64,000 nucleotides of DNA, taken from NCBI GenBank assembly GCA_024509875.1, contig JAMPIV010021219.1, positions 248,001 through 312,000 of the forward strand, in the 5' to 3' direction. The notes beneath the pieces were generated by a model. The model did not search any database, was not told the origin of the DNA, and worked only from the letters and a program-made list of their open reading frames with translations. Positions 1 through 14,834 of this stretch are shown in pieces; positions within the stretch are counted from its first letter, which is position 1, and each line of letters opens with the position of its first letter. The position numbers and the translations under genes are program-made. The stretch is from Oreohelix idahoensis. Lineage: Eukaryota > Mollusca > Gastropoda > Stylommatophora > Oreohelicidae.

Positions 1-860
1 TAGCCAGGTAGAACAGAACAATAAATTCAAAACCAATATTTGGTTCGTCGTTTATCGCCAGCTTATTGTATACACAGACGGGCTATTGATTGATAGCACG
101 TATTGCTTCAGTCAAGGCTGGTGTGTGCGTTAGGTAAACTCAAGACAATAGTCTGTGAGTAGTATTATCACCAATTAAGGGTCGGGATTGTCGTGGGAGT
201 AGTTTTTACGAGTTCGTAATGAAACTGCCCCTCCTCGGGAAATAGTGTTCTAGAAATTTACTTAAAAGAGAATTCTGGCAACTAAACAGGATATTTTCTG
301 GACGATAAATTCTCTCTCAGGAATCCTACAAAAGGACTGTGTAAAGCACATAAGGTTGAAAAAGAGATGTGGTGTCCAGCCACATTTAAAATACCCCGAC
401 CCAGTAGAAGTTAATTTAATTATGGTTGAGCCACCATGGTGTATATTTATATTTAAAAAACAAAATACAGCCCAAATAAAGTTAACAAGGAAAATAACAA
501 CAGACGCTGCTAAATTAAATTGAATAAAAGAGTATAGATTCTCACATATCTGAATATACATATAAATATGAAAAAAGAGTTTAGCTCTACTGTTTAGAAA
601 AAAAACAACTAGTATGTCATCATTTGGTACAGAAGATCTTTTCTATGGTAGTTTTGCTGGTAGGTGTTAATACTCATCTTCTCAAGGACTGTAGTAGCTG
701 CGGAGATGATTTGTGTTCGGACTCTCTTGGTTTGGTCTGCCCCAGAACTTTAGTCCCATAACAGTTCAATGGGTTCAGAGGGTGTCAGAGTTTGTTACCC
801 TGGACTCAGTGCACATCACTGATAAGGATGGGGTAAGTCACTTCTGCTGAATACCTCTTC
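1..860. other. Unannotated A/T-rich DNA
   Basis: No coding region, repeat or RNA gene is recognised here. Open frames are short (under 100 codons) and carry no motif I know. Confidence 0.5.
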
Positions 861-980
861 TGCTTATGGGATGTGTGGTATGGTTACTGGGTGATAGGAT
901 ATGGTTTGGTATGGTACGGTAACCTGGTTAATAGGATATGGTGGATAGGGGTAATCTTTGGTACCGTAGACTCGTACCCA

Positions 981-1113
981 GGTTTGTACCCTGGACCCGT
1001 AACCTGGTTTAGGTACCTTGTAACCACAACCTGGGTTAGTACCTTGTAACCGCAACCTGGGTTAGTACCTTGTAACCGCAACCTGGGTTAGTACCTTGTA
1101 ACCGCAACCTGGG
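981..1113. repeat. 26-bp tandem repeat
   Basis: A unit containing TTAGTACCTTGTAACCGCAA recurs with starts near 1033, 1059, 1085 and 1111, an exact 26-bp spacing; earlier, more diverged units reach back to about 981 and traces (AACCTGGTTAATAGGATATGG-like words) to about 860. Small open frames over it are by-products of the repeat. Confidence 0.85.
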
Positions 1114-1741
1114 TGGACTGGAAACAATTGAATACCGTTAGTGGTTTTCAACAGCAATCATCTCCTAAGTCTGATGGCCGGTAAGCGTCCATCAGAAATT
1201 AAATTAACACAATGCTAACTACCATTCAGTAACAGTGTGTGATCTATTATCTATGAAATACTCCTTAACTGACATTATAGCGTATCTTGAGTTCTCATTC
1301 TCTATCTGGCTGTCTGCTTATTTACAGCAGTGGTTGTCCCCATGTGGGCAATGAGTTTCATAAACTGTGAAATATGGGCTGGGGTCATCAATTGGTTGAG
1401 AACCACTGGTTCACCTAGTGCCCATAGAGCAGTATTTTAATTCTGAGGCCACTGTCAACAATGGTTTGAGAACCACCGGGTAATAGTTTCCTATGCTGCT
1501 TTAACATGTTAGGGTGTAATTGCTACTAAGGTCTGAGAACCAATGATGTTCAATCTTGCTACTCGAGCAGTAAATCATTTGGAGGGTGGTCATGGTCTCA
1601 AGGGCTTGAGAACCGCTGACTTACATTTTGTCAGTCAAGTGGTAAATTCATTAAAAAGCTAAAAAATTGTAAGCATTCTTAGTCCTGGTTACTGTAGAAA
1701 ATAACATTCATATAACTGATAATTAAATAGTTCTTCAATCA

Positions 1742-2035
1742 TACTTCTTCTTCTTCCTCGTTCGCCCTGAAAAGGACGGTGGTTGCGTTGTGTCTGTTTA
1801 CGCCATAGCTGTGATATCTGCACCTTTCGGTCGACACATCCGACTTCTGCACGGCATTTTTTTGGGACCGGGTTTGCCTTCCCTCTTCGATCCGTACTCG
1901 CTCAGCCAGACTGCACTGCTGCAGACTGTTTCCAGGACCACCACGTGGAGGTGGAGTACGGTCTTGACCAGCTCTGGTTCGCTGATCCTGATGCAAGCAG
2001 TCAAGCAATGGGTCGCTGACTGCATTCTCTATTGC
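1742..2035 (-). repeat. Probable 3' end of a retroposon, antisense
   Basis: Read on the minus strand, a G+C-richer stretch of about 290 bp ends in a short GAA-type tail (plus strand CTTCTTCTTCTTC at 1744-1756), then returns to A/T-rich DNA. LINE family L-B in this window also ends in (AAG)n, but the body does not match L-B by eye. It could be a SINE or the untranslated tail of another LINE; no tRNA boxes are evident. Confidence 0.3.
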
Positions 2036-4597
<2,562 letters not shown>

Positions 4598-5345
4598 TTG
4601 TGACGAAATGTCTGTCCCTATCCTTTTGTGTGATCTATAACACCTTCAGCCCTCCGGCAGTAAACTTCTTTTCTTCATATTTCTTCATTATTCACTTGTT
4701 ATTTGGCATATCATTTCGCCCTTTCATTCATTTTACTCTTTATGCTGGACATAGCATGGTTAGGTCTCTAACAAGCCACTCCCCTTTGGCGGTATTTGCT
4801 ATGGGAGTAATTCGTATCTTACTGTTTACCACTCCTCAGACGTATTTACGCTCCGCCAGCTGAACCGTGGTATTACCGTAACAATACCCAGTCATCAGAC
4901 CGGTTACCCGCTTATCTCTTTGAATCCGTCTGACCACCTGGGGAAACGTGTCGGTCCAACATTTGACTCCAGTGAAAAGCTGCTGATCGTGTTGACACAA
5001 GCTTATATTGTGCGTGCGATGAAAGAAAACAACACTGTCTGACCAGACATCTGTCTGGCGGAGGCACGCAGATAAAGGCGATAAGTAGATAATCTGTCAG
5101 GGTAGACATCTGGGCGGAAGACATTACGCCAGGAACACACGGTCACAATATTGTGATAGACAGAGGTGCGGCCGGAAGTCTTATGTAACGATATGACATC
5201 ACTGTTGTAAGAGACCACGCGTGTATATTAAATTTAATATTTTTAAAATACGCGTGGGATGAGTAATGATAAACAAACCGAACCCTCTAGTGCTAGAGAG
5301 CGATTGTTTCGCCAGAATCTACAATGAATTTGATTGGAACATTCA
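4598..5345 (+). repeat. Dispersed repeat F, copy 1 (748 bp)
   Basis: Starts TTGTGACGAAATGTCTGTCC and ends TTTGATTGGAACATTCA. A closely similar copy of 746 bp lies at 52754-53499; both copies begin and end at the same bases while their flanks differ, so these are real element or segment borders. TGTGAC...ATTCA termini would suit a solo LTR (TG...CA), but I see no target duplication or primer-binding site. Inside, CCACGCGTGTA and TACGCGTGG arms at about 5214-5257 form a potential hairpin around an A/T spacer. No protein is encoded. Confidence 0.8.
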
Positions 5346-8300
5346 AACCATCACCGCACATTTTCTAACCCCCTCACACCCCCACCCTACACTTTATGAT
5401 ATTATTGATGTAAAACCAACTACCCTTACGAAACCACAATAGGGTAAATCTAGTATTCGGTACAGTAGACCTTCATTGCTTGAGTTTTTTAGGTTAGGGC
5501 AATAGGTAAGTTTACGTCAGTATCTATTTATCTCAAAATATACACATATCTTATACTAGAGTATCTAACTACTATCTATTGTAATCATTGTTACTATCCA
5601 TATTATTTCGTGTAGATGGGAGGCTAATGAGAATCCCCCCCCCCCCCCCCCACCCGTCTAGAATATGATGTAATTTTATTGTTGGTTGACGTGGTTGAGT
5701 CTGAGAAGTGTCTTGCTTTCTAATCTTACTATCCAGTCAAACTTACTCTTCAATTATAACTAATCATTCTACTCAAATCGATTCCAATCGTGGTTAGTGA
5801 GTGCTTATAAGAAAATGAGTTAGATAGTGTATCGATATGTTATATTGTTGAAGTGTCCGAATATGTTAATTGGGCATTTGGTTGGGTTGGTTGAGGGGTT
5901 TAAAAATGACGGGTTGGGGGGGGTTGGGGGGGGAGGGTAGTATTTTGCCGTACAGATACAATTTATTCTCTGTAAGTGAGAATTCTATCGTTTAAGACTA
6001 TTTGGGTTTTTTGCAATTATATGCGATTAGTAGTAATTGTGTGGGACTGGGGATTTGATTGTTATATCAAAACACGAGACGTGTGTGGATCCGATAAGTG
6101 TTTATGAGACTTATAATAATGGTAGTGTAATTTGGGTATGGGGGGGGGGGGGGGGGGGGGTGGGAGGGGGGGGGGGTGCGGGGGGGGGGGGGGGGGGGGG
6201 AGGTTATGGGGTCACATATTTTCAGGAATGTGTGTGATGTTACTTAATGGGGTCAATATCAATGTCATAGCTATTTTTGGGACATTACGCAGATAATGTG
6301 CGTATTGTGGGAAACTCATTTACTGTGCTATGTGTGTAATTATGGGGTTTATATAATTTTTGTTATCTATTTGTTATAGCTCAGTGAGAGATTTGTGTTT
6401 AGAGAGGATAAGTGTGTGTTGCACATTGAGTACTCATTATGCTGTTCTCACCCCACTCTCCTGTGTGTACTACCCCCTCTCTCCTAGATGCTCATCACAT
6501 CCCTCACTCTTGTATACTCTTAGTAGAGTTTATCTTGGTTGTGGTTGCTAACTTTATAACTTTATTATGTTCTTTATAACATTTAAATAAATATTTATAC
6601 CAGTCTCTCTTGTGTCTTTTATTAAATCAATCCTCCCCTCTACAATATTTATGTTCTAAGGTCTACAGATGTGTTATTTAATAATATAATTAAAAGATCA
6701 GCTGCTACATGTCATAAGAGACTCATGAGCTAATTAATCACATCTATTTCCAATGATCTCCATAAAAAATTCATAATTCTTCTTTTTATGTTAAAATGAT
6801 TTACTCTAAATCATTATTTCTTCATGAGATGTATTCCAACTTTCATAACCATCTCTCGATAAAAATACTGAGCTGCATACCAAGATGTGTGTAAATCCCA
6901 ATAAAATCAGTGTTCCAATCCTTAACTCTTTATCTCAACAATCTGTCTTATATCTTCTACCTGTGTATTTTATATTAAGTAGAAATTTAAAGAGTACTAG
7001 TATATCTCCTATGAGTTTAATTATCTCTTCATAGTGTGTCATACCAAGTGTGGATTCTGTATTTCCACTTGAGAGGGGTCTTGTGCTATAAATAAATAAT
7101 CAATATTCCTTCTATTTATTTCTTAATATTTAGTGTCGTATACTGAATCTCTCGTATTCTAATATTGTACTTTAGGTTGAATTATACTCTTAGAACTTGT
7201 CTAAGATATTTCATCTACTGAAATTGTTAGGTATAAAGAGAATCCACATATTAATGGTTATTATTTGTGTGAATTTTAGTAGATATTATAGTATTAAGCT
7301 CATCGCGTCTATATTTTATACTGACCATTTATCCAGTTTAGTAACATGAATTTTATCAATTTTAGATACAGAATGTGTGTAACCCTTAAGTTTAATTGGA
7401 ACACCTATAGTGCTGCTAATAAAATTATGTCTGTCACATTACAAATATTTTTAGAGCAATGTATAATTTTTGATATACAGATTATTATTAGATAGACTGG
7501 TACGTATTCTATTAGAGTTTTTCATTAAATGCATAACTCACCTTCCCACTTTTATAGTTATCGATATGATAACTTATACAATCTTACTTATTATTTTATC
7601 CTCATCACTACAATCATAAAAATATTTTCATTATAGTTGAAAACAAGCTTCATTGCTCCATTACTTGTATTCATGTGTGAGACTCAACTGGTAACTTACT
7701 ACTTCCTTCGTGAGCTCATGTGTGTTTATATTAATGTGAATATCCTTTCTTTTTTAGATCATCATTAAATATTAATTTGTATAATAGATTTTTTTTTTAA
7801 CCGAGATAATAGATCCCTGCCAATTTAGTATCATACTCAGCACCTTCGCGGCTGTGTGTTGTAGTCGCTGCTAATTATTATTAAATTAAACTCTAATTCT
7901 TAACCATTCCTCAAAACTCATAAAATTCATATACTTACCACTCCCCAAATCAGTCGTGTGATACCACTTTCATTATATACCTTAGTCTTCACGCATAAAC
8001 ACTCTTAAGTGACAAATTACACACACCGTCCTCTTCATTTACCATGTCCATTTCCGAGAGGTTCAGAGCACTTCATGTGTGTGGTGTGTTGATCTATATA
8101 TAGCTACCTTTCATCTATTTTGTTCTTTAGTTGATTCATTCAAGCTTAAATAAAGTATAACTCTCATGTATATAAAATTGGCATTTCAGAGGGTGTGTGA
8201 TGTGAGTTCTTTTATCATACTGTATCTCTAGACGACAACCAAACTCTCTCATTAATTGTGTATATGTCTCTTTAAATATAATATTATATAAAGAATTGTA

Positions 8301-9684
8301 AGTAAATGTAATCTTAATCGACTACAGCAATTTGGATATTGTGTAATTATCATTGTAAGATAGGAAAGATACCACATCTAATCCCCATCATGTTTCGTGT
8401 CTAATTCTAGTTAACTGCACACGTAAAAAAATCTCTTTAAAATCAAATTTGTAAAATAATATATAAAGGTAGATCGTCGCAGATTACATGCAATAAGGTA
8501 TTTATTTATAGATTTTTGATAACTTTATACTTTAATTTTACGTAAGAGTAGAGGTCAATAAGAGTTCTTGAGAGTAAGAAATGGTGACATCCGTTTTAAT
8601 ATCATTTATGAAGTCTCTCTAGTCTAGAGATATTTCATTTATCGCTCTAACAATAGATAGAGATGAGTCGATCGAACCGATGTTGTATGTATTGTATTGT
8701 ATAGTTGAGAATCTGTGGTTAGATGAGATGTGGTCATGTATCGTATATTCATTCTGCATCATAGACAACCTGATTTGATATGTCTCAGAGACTTGTTTAG
8801 CAGCATATCACCAATGTGCGCTTGGCCTCATTCTGCTCCTTATTCTTACTCATGTCTAGATATTCTCAATGATTTAGATAAAGTGTATCTAATGTAGAAC
8901 TTACGTGCGTTCTGGAGATGACAGATCTCAATTATGTCATACAGAGCATGCATAGGTTTTTTTAGGTTTTTTTTAAATAGAATAGTGTGAGTTAAACGTT
9001 TGAGATTTGTGTGTTTGTATATCCTATTTGAGCATTTTGACGGTCATATTCTTGCGTCGATAAGGAGCTCGAGGTGGTACAAGTCTGTCTTAGACTTGAA
9101 TGTCACGTTTTGGTTCTTTGAGTTATTCATGTAGAAGAGTGCTCAAATAATTTGTGTTTTTCGTGATTTTTAGGTTCTTGGCTTTTGTGTGTGTTCTGTG
9201 TACTGATTCTCGATTTGTATAGTGCAGCGATAAGGAGATCCTGACTTTCTGTGGATTTTGTCCACATCGCGTGAGTTACCACATACGCTGAGGTTGCGAG
9301 ATGAGATTGTGTCTTAGATTGCGGAAGTAAGGAGGACCGCTGGGTTGAAGTATAGGACGCATGTGGTTCTTGATTCTCAGACACAGCGCGCTAAGGCAAC
9401 TGTACTTGACTTATCTGGTTGAGACGGATGATGGATGAATTGAGAGTGCTGTCTCCGTGGGACGTAGATTTTTTATTGTGTGGAGTGTGGATCTTTTGGT
9501 TGTCAGGTGAGGTTTAGGGTTGTGTAGGTCGGGTTTGGGATCGTCTGTCGGGGATCTCGTGTTGGTGAATGGTGCTCAGGGGGCGGCTTTCTTGTTGAGG
9601 GGATGGCGCTGGTGCGGCTCGTGTTGCTGGTGTAGGGAGGTGGTGGTCTTTGCTAAGCGCGGATGTTAGTTGTGTAGAAGAAGA
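5346..9684. other. A/T-rich, homopolymer-rich DNA without genes
   Basis: No gene or known repeat is recognised in 4.3 kb. Poly-C (5635-5651) and poly-G runs (5920-5940, 6139-6200) occur, and GTGTGTG and TAGAG words are frequent. The last few hundred bases (about 9400-9680) are G/T-rich. The adjoining L-B fragment is full of small insertions, so base accuracy here may be low. Confidence 0.5.
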
Positions 9685-10885
9685 ATGCTCTCTATGCGCA
9701 AAACTGTTCTACCAGGGGTGTAGTGTTGGGCTGTAGACCTTGTAACTCTTGAAGGTGAAGACGGAGTTCGACAGGGATGCCCCCTTATCAAGACACTTAG
9801 TTTTTTGAACAGTCATAGAATTGGGTGATGCGCCCCAGACACCGAGGGCAGTCCAAGAGGTAAAAATAAGATAACGGAGGATTACATTTTCTACATTGGG
9901 AATAAGATCTGCTGAATATGCAGATGACATTGCACTACTAGCACATTCACAATCATAACTTGCACATGTCCAGGAAAAAAAACGAATGATAGACGCTTAA
10001 TAAGTATAGCCAGCAGGTGGGCTTGAGAACATCAATTTAGTTTAGAAAGAGTCTTGAGGTCATGAGGGTCTCAATGACTGCCTCAGGGTGGTACCTTGTG
10101 AGCAAAACCCTGAGCCCATATCAGTAAGGAATCAGGCAACCTGTACAGACAGACACCTTCACATACTAGAATGCATAGTAACACCAGGACGAGTGGGGGG
10201 GCAGGCAAAGACATCAAACTAAACATCAGAATGAAGAAAGGCAAGAACAGCCTTTTTTTTTTTTTTTTTTTAGCCTAAACAACATCTGGGAAGTCGCTCT
10301 CAATACAGCACAGCAAGCACAAAATTAAGATTATAATCAGAGCTGTGTGCTTTCTGTTGTGCTTCGCTCGTTGGGTGCGGAATGCTGGTGAGATGTTACT
10401 CGGCAGACGAAGGAAATGTCGATAATTGTGTACTCCCTCGTGCTTTTCTAGAACACAACATGCCACTAAGAATAAAATTTCTACCGCGAATATCTTTTGG
10501 GCTCGAATACGCTGATTCCATCTCAACCAAGATCGCTTACTCGGTTGAGCAAGCAAGAGGATCATTCACACCATCATAGACAGGCAAACGCCGTGGGTAT
10601 GGCCATGTGGAACTCGCGCACTCAGAGTAGAAAGAGACCCCAATGCCCATCAGCAAGATAGCCCCAGCTATGCCTTGAGACCCCTGAACGGAAAAACGAA
10701 ATAAGAGGGTCGACCATAAACCATCCATGGTTGGAGGACTGTGGAGGCTGACGATGCAATAAGTAATGAAACCAGAGTTGGGGCAACTGTAACGAAGTGA
10801 TGGGCCGACCGACCGAGCAAAGTAGAAGAATCAATTTTCGTTGTTGGCCTTCTACAAGACCGCCACGAGGCCAAGGATCAAAGAA
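9685..10885 (+). pseudogene. LINE family L-B, degraded reverse transcriptase and 3' region
   Basis: Matches the L-B copy at 41.7-42.7 kb in order: GACAGGGATGCCC (the RQGCPLS motif of the RT palm), GGGTGATGCGCC, AATATGCAGATGACATTGCA (the YADD catalytic box, about 9916-9935), then the thumb and C-terminal region up to about 10885. No reading frame survives for more than a few dozen codons because there are many 1-4 bp insertions and T/G homopolymer expansions, including a run of T at 10253-10270. The family normally makes the RT that reverse-transcribes its RNA at a nicked target. This copy is 5'-truncated and dead, or badly sequenced. Confidence 0.85.
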
Positions 10886-11007
10886 TCTACATCTCTGCCA
10901 AGAGTAATCTTGCGCGTAAGTAGATTCCTTGGACGCCAATATTAAATACTCTCGAGTTTTGGTCATTGTTGGACCACTACTGAAAAGCAGGGGAGGCAAT
11001 CCGTAAC
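10886..11007 (+). repeat. Short dispersed repeat D, copy 1 (~122 bp)
   Basis: TCTACATCTCTGCCAAGAGT through AGGCAATCCGTAAC is nearly base-for-base repeated at 57041-57161 (TCTACGTCTCTGCCAAGAGT...). It lies between the L-B remnant and satellite array 2. It has no tRNA boxes and no open frame; it may be a fragment of a larger element. Confidence 0.8.
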
Positions 11008-11690
11008 GGGGCTAAACAAAAATACATCATTAAACATAACTGGCTAAGCAAAAATACATCATTAACCCTAACGGACTAAACAAGAATGCATCATCAAACA
11101 GAAAGGACTAAACAAGAATACATCATTAAACAGGACGGGCTAAACAAAAATACATCATTAAACATAACTGGCTAAGCAAAAATACATCATTAACCCTAAC
11201 GGACTAAACAAACATATATCATTAAACAGAACGGACTAAACAAGAATACATCATTAAACAGAACGGGCTAAACAAACATATATCATTAAACAGAACAGGC
11301 TAAACAAACATATATCATTAAACAGAACGGGCTAAACAAACATATATCATTAAACAGAACGGGCTAAACAAACATGTATCATTAAACAGAACGGACTAAA
11401 CAAGAATACATCATTAAACAGAACGGGCTAAACAAACATATATCATTAAACAGAACGGGCTAAACAAACATTTATCATTAAACAGAACGGGCTAAACAAA
11501 CATATATCATTAAACAGAACGGGCTAAACAAACATATATCATTAAACAGAACGGACTAAACAAGAATACATCATTAAACAGAACGGGCTAAACAAACATA
11601 TATAATTAAACAGAACGGACTAAACAAGAATACATCATTAAACAGAACGAGCTAAACAAGAATACATCATTAACCCTAACATGTTAAACA
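11008..11690 (+). repeat. 32-bp satellite, array 2
   Basis: About 21 units with an exact 32-bp spacing over most of the array (for example CAGAAC at 11355 and 11387). Two unit variants alternate irregularly: GGACTAAACAAGAATACATC and GGGCTAAACAAACATATATC. Same family as array 1 at 4171-4597. There are no unique spacers, so it is a satellite, not a spacer-repeat system. Confidence 0.95.
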
Positions 11691-12124
11691 AGAACTTAAA
11701 GAGGGAAATACATTTTTAACACGTGACTTCTTTCACAAGAAACAAACAGTGTTACAAACAACATACGTGCGGACTCGCTCAACGATAAACAACTTTCCAA
11801 ATCGGAAATTCAATGTCTGAAATGTGTAGCTAGTTTTCACCTGGGGTTATTTTAAACTGAACTTGTCTGCAATAAAAACAGCAACAATAATAACTGCGGA
11901 CCCAATGTTCCCGCCAGTCGCTGGTGAAATCTGCCGGGATTTACTGCTCCGTTTATGTGCTTTTGTCGTACTTACACGGTTACTGCCCCTCATCAGCTTT
12001 TTTATGTGAATTGTTTCCCGATTATTTTGTTTGTTTTGTTTCTTCCAAGTCTTTTTCGTGTGAGTTTAGGTTATTGACGTATCATGCGTTATTCTATTTA
12101 TATATACACACACATACTCACACT
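11691..12124. other. Unannotated DNA
   Basis: Nothing recognised; a short CA-rich run (about 12103-12121) precedes the next LINE fragment. Confidence 0.4.
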
Positions 12125-12540
12125 GAATGCCGGAGAGCAACAGAGAAGGAAATCTAGAAATTGTCCTCCTTTTACACAATCTGCCTACGAGAAATTCTCC
12201 GAATCTTTTGGCCGAATACCATCACATACCATGAAATACTTAGTCGGAGTAACCAAGATGACATAGCTGGCAGACGCTGGAGGTGGGTTGGCCACGTACT
12301 CAGAAGAGACCCCGATGTCATCACAAGAACAGCTATGCTATGGACCCCTGAAGGAAAGCGAAAGAGAGGCCGATCAAAAACAACTTCGTGGAGAACTGTG
12401 GAGGCCGAGATGCAAAGAATGAACCAGAGTTGAGGAACTGCACGAAAGATGGCCGGCGACCGAACAAAGTGGAAACAGTTTGTTGCTGTCCTACAAGACT
12501 GTGTTGACAGTCGGCGACTACGGATCAAAGAAGAAGAAGA
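12125..12540 (+). pseudogene. LINE family L-B, 3' end
   Basis: Encodes the C-terminal tail of the L-B polyprotein: an RRWRWVGHVLRRDPDVITR stretch, a TPEGKRKRGRSK basic stretch and VEAEMQRM, typical of the region after the RT thumb in animal LINEs, and then ends in AAGAAGAAGAAGA. The homologous positions in the best copy are 42291-42731. It is 5'-truncated, as expected of incomplete target-primed reverse transcription, and the frame is broken near 12155-12165. CA-rich words (ACACATACTCAC before, ACATACACATACACTC after) could be the target duplication but are too repetitive to call. Confidence 0.85.
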
Positions 12541-13158
12541 CACATACACATACACTCATGTTTATGTCTAATACACTGTATAATCATGCGACACGTTTGT
12601 GACCGCTTGGCATACACTACAATTAATACGTGTTAAAAACCACACAAAATGAGAAATAACAACGTTAAAAGCAGTTAAGACATTTGTGCACAAAATACAG
12701 TATCATGAAAAGTTCACGGCTTCGAGAGAAGCTGTCCCAGAACTACAAAATAGTAAATGCATGTTTATTGAATGGAAAGTTTTGGAAGAAAATGCTAATC
12801 TGGGTTTTTTCCGTTGCTAGAGTGAGAGTCGTGTGCAAAAAGTCGAAAAGCTGAGAAAAGCGTGTGCAAATGTAGATGTTTGGTATCGTGTGAAAAATAA
12901 AGCATCGTGTGAAAATTGGCGGGAAACAAGAATGGGCTGTATATAAAGAAGAGACGTGGGCGATTGACAGGGCTTGTACAGATTTTAGGATTCGTTAGGC
13001 AAGAGGATTTTTACAGAACTTCGTCTTTGAGATTATCAAGACAAGTTGTTTTTAACTTGACAAGTTTTGTTCAGGTTAGACAAGTATTTTTAAGTAGACA
13101 AGTTTGTATTTTACTCTATTATATATATTATTCCTGTGGATTTACATTTTCGTTTTTG
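12541..13158. other. Unannotated DNA
   Basis: No gene or repeat recognised. Confidence 0.4.
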
Positions 13159-13159
13159 G

Positions 13160-13172
13160 ATACTCACTACTT
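13160..13172. repeat. Target-site duplication of SINE-1 (left)
   Basis: ATACTCACTACTT, identical to 13446-13458. Confidence 0.9.
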
Positions 13173-13445
13173 GGGAGCCGCGCTGGTGTAATGGCTACGG
13201 CGTTGTACTGGCGACCAGGTGTTCATGGTTCAAACCCGGGCGTCAGCGTTTGAAGAAATGTTTACTGCCGGAAATTTGACTGAATAACCTGAACGGCTCC
13301 TGTGATAAACCCTCTGTGGATGGAAAGGAGCGAAGCTCCTGACCGGTTGGAAGGAAAGTCCTCAGGTTCCCCAGCCTCGCAATGACATGTCATTGGGCCG
13401 AAGGGCTAAAAGCCCAAGTGCCGCTGGTTAAGAAAAAAAAAAAAC
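13173..13445 (+). mobile_element. tRNA-headed SINE (SINE-1) with 13-bp target duplication
   Basis: The head reads GGGAGCCGCGCTGGTGTAATGG; TGGTGTAATGG fits the RNA polymerase III A box exactly and GGTTCAAACCC at about 13231 is a near-consensus B box. A non-tRNA body follows, with an AAGGAGCGAAGCTCC hairpin, ending in poly-A. The element is flanked by ATACTCACTACTT at 13160-13172 and 13446-13458, a perfect 13-bp duplication that shows LINE-mediated insertion and gives the exact ends. It is non-coding and would be transcribed from its internal promoter. Confidence 0.93.
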
Positions 13446-13458
13446 ATACTCACTACTT
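13446..13458. repeat. Target-site duplication of SINE-1 (right)
   Basis: ATACTCACTACTT directly after the poly-A tail, identical to 13160-13172. Confidence 0.9.
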
Positions 13459-13899
13459 TGTGTAAGAAAGACATAAGTATTTCACTATTGTGCCAATGAC
13501 ATTGCTGTTCTAAATCACGTTAATAAACTATATTTTATTTTTCTACATTGCTGAGTTTTCGTTGGAATATTACAGTTGGATACTTTGACATAACCATTAT
13601 ACGAGATTGCTTTTCACTAAACATAAAAAAGGGTACGAACGAACTCTGGGAAGGAAGAATAAAAGAAGGTCAAGAATTTCCATCTCAGGCGGACAGGCCT
13701 GTAACGACTTGAACCAAGAAACGTACAAGAGTTAGCGCTCTTCAAAATATTTACCTGCGCTCAACCATTAACTGAACTGACCCGATCAGCTGACGGATAC
13801 ACACATATTCTTTCATTGATGCAGTAAATACAGACCGGTAACACGATACTATTTGATGCCGCGACCTGCGCACAAATAGCTGCATGGTCACAAGTTGAC

Positions 13900-14075
13900 T
13901 GTATGCTACAAGCAAAACCAAGCACTGATTATAAGTACCGTACACATACACACATGTGCTACGCACTACAAACACATACGCACATATTTTTGCATAAATA
14001 CATACTCATGCACACACTACAAGCAAACACACACACTTACTGGTACAAATACGCACACATATACTGGACATTGTC
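13900..14075. repeat. CA-rich degenerate tandem repeat
   Basis: Repeated words such as CACTACAAACACATACGCAC and GGTACAAATACGCACACATA resemble the 90-bp repeat at 22.83-23.17 kb (CACTACAAAC, TCTGGTACAAATA). It is probably a diverged member of that family; the period is not clean here. Confidence 0.5.
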
Positions 14076-14822
14076 ACGGGTACCTCCCCTTAGCTCTGCA
14101 GTAGTGTTCCAACAGTGGCCAAAACTCAAGAGTGACTCTTGTCAGAGTTGTAGATAGAAGGATAATGATGCTTCTACCTCCAGGTAGTATTCACAAGATA
14201 TTCAGTAAAGCGAGAACAATGCAACATTGGCTGAGAACGTTAACTCTAGTATCTGCCGTCAACTTTTGTGAAGAATTATGTAATATGCTTGTACTAGCAA
14301 CAACCCGCCAATATTGGCAGGTTTTTAATTATAGTGTGTTGTTTCTGTACATTGCTGCTTCTTCTATAGTCTCGCTTGCTCGCTGTGAATGACGCGATCG
14401 TCTCTTCCTTTTAGCCATCTTATCATTTTGATCCATAATAATAAGTCTGCAATACTTTATATTAAAATTTTGTCTTGAAGAAACAATCAGAAACTTACAT
14501 TGTAAGGTTATTTTTAAGAAAAATTATGAGTCAAATCCGTTTCCCGAATGAAACTGGGCAGAAGAGTATCTTGATTATCTGTTGATTTAATGCACACCTA
14601 CACACTTTTCTATTTTGTCGAGAGTACATATAAGGGGAAACAATACAATTATTGTCTAACTTTCAAACACAGTTGCACCCCTTAGCTGTGGTTGAAAATT
14701 AATGTACTCTCTCAAAAATAGAAAAAGTGAGCGAATGACGGTGTGCAACACATTTAATAATCAATTATGTTTTAACAGTTATAAAAATGAATAATTATTT
14801 AGAAAAAAGTATTCATCACAGT
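14076..14822. other. Unannotated DNA
   Basis: No gene or repeat recognised between the CA-rich tract and LINE L-A. Confidence 0.4.
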
Positions 14823-14834
14823 GTGATGTTATGG
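14823..14834. repeat. Target-site duplication of L-A (left)
   Basis: GTGATGTTATGG, identical to 20198-20209. Confidence 0.9.

Noticed and set aside
981..1113. Telomere-like TTAGG or GGGTTAG repeat
   Set aside because: The GGGTTAG word is only part of a 26-bp unit; the period is wrong for a telomere.
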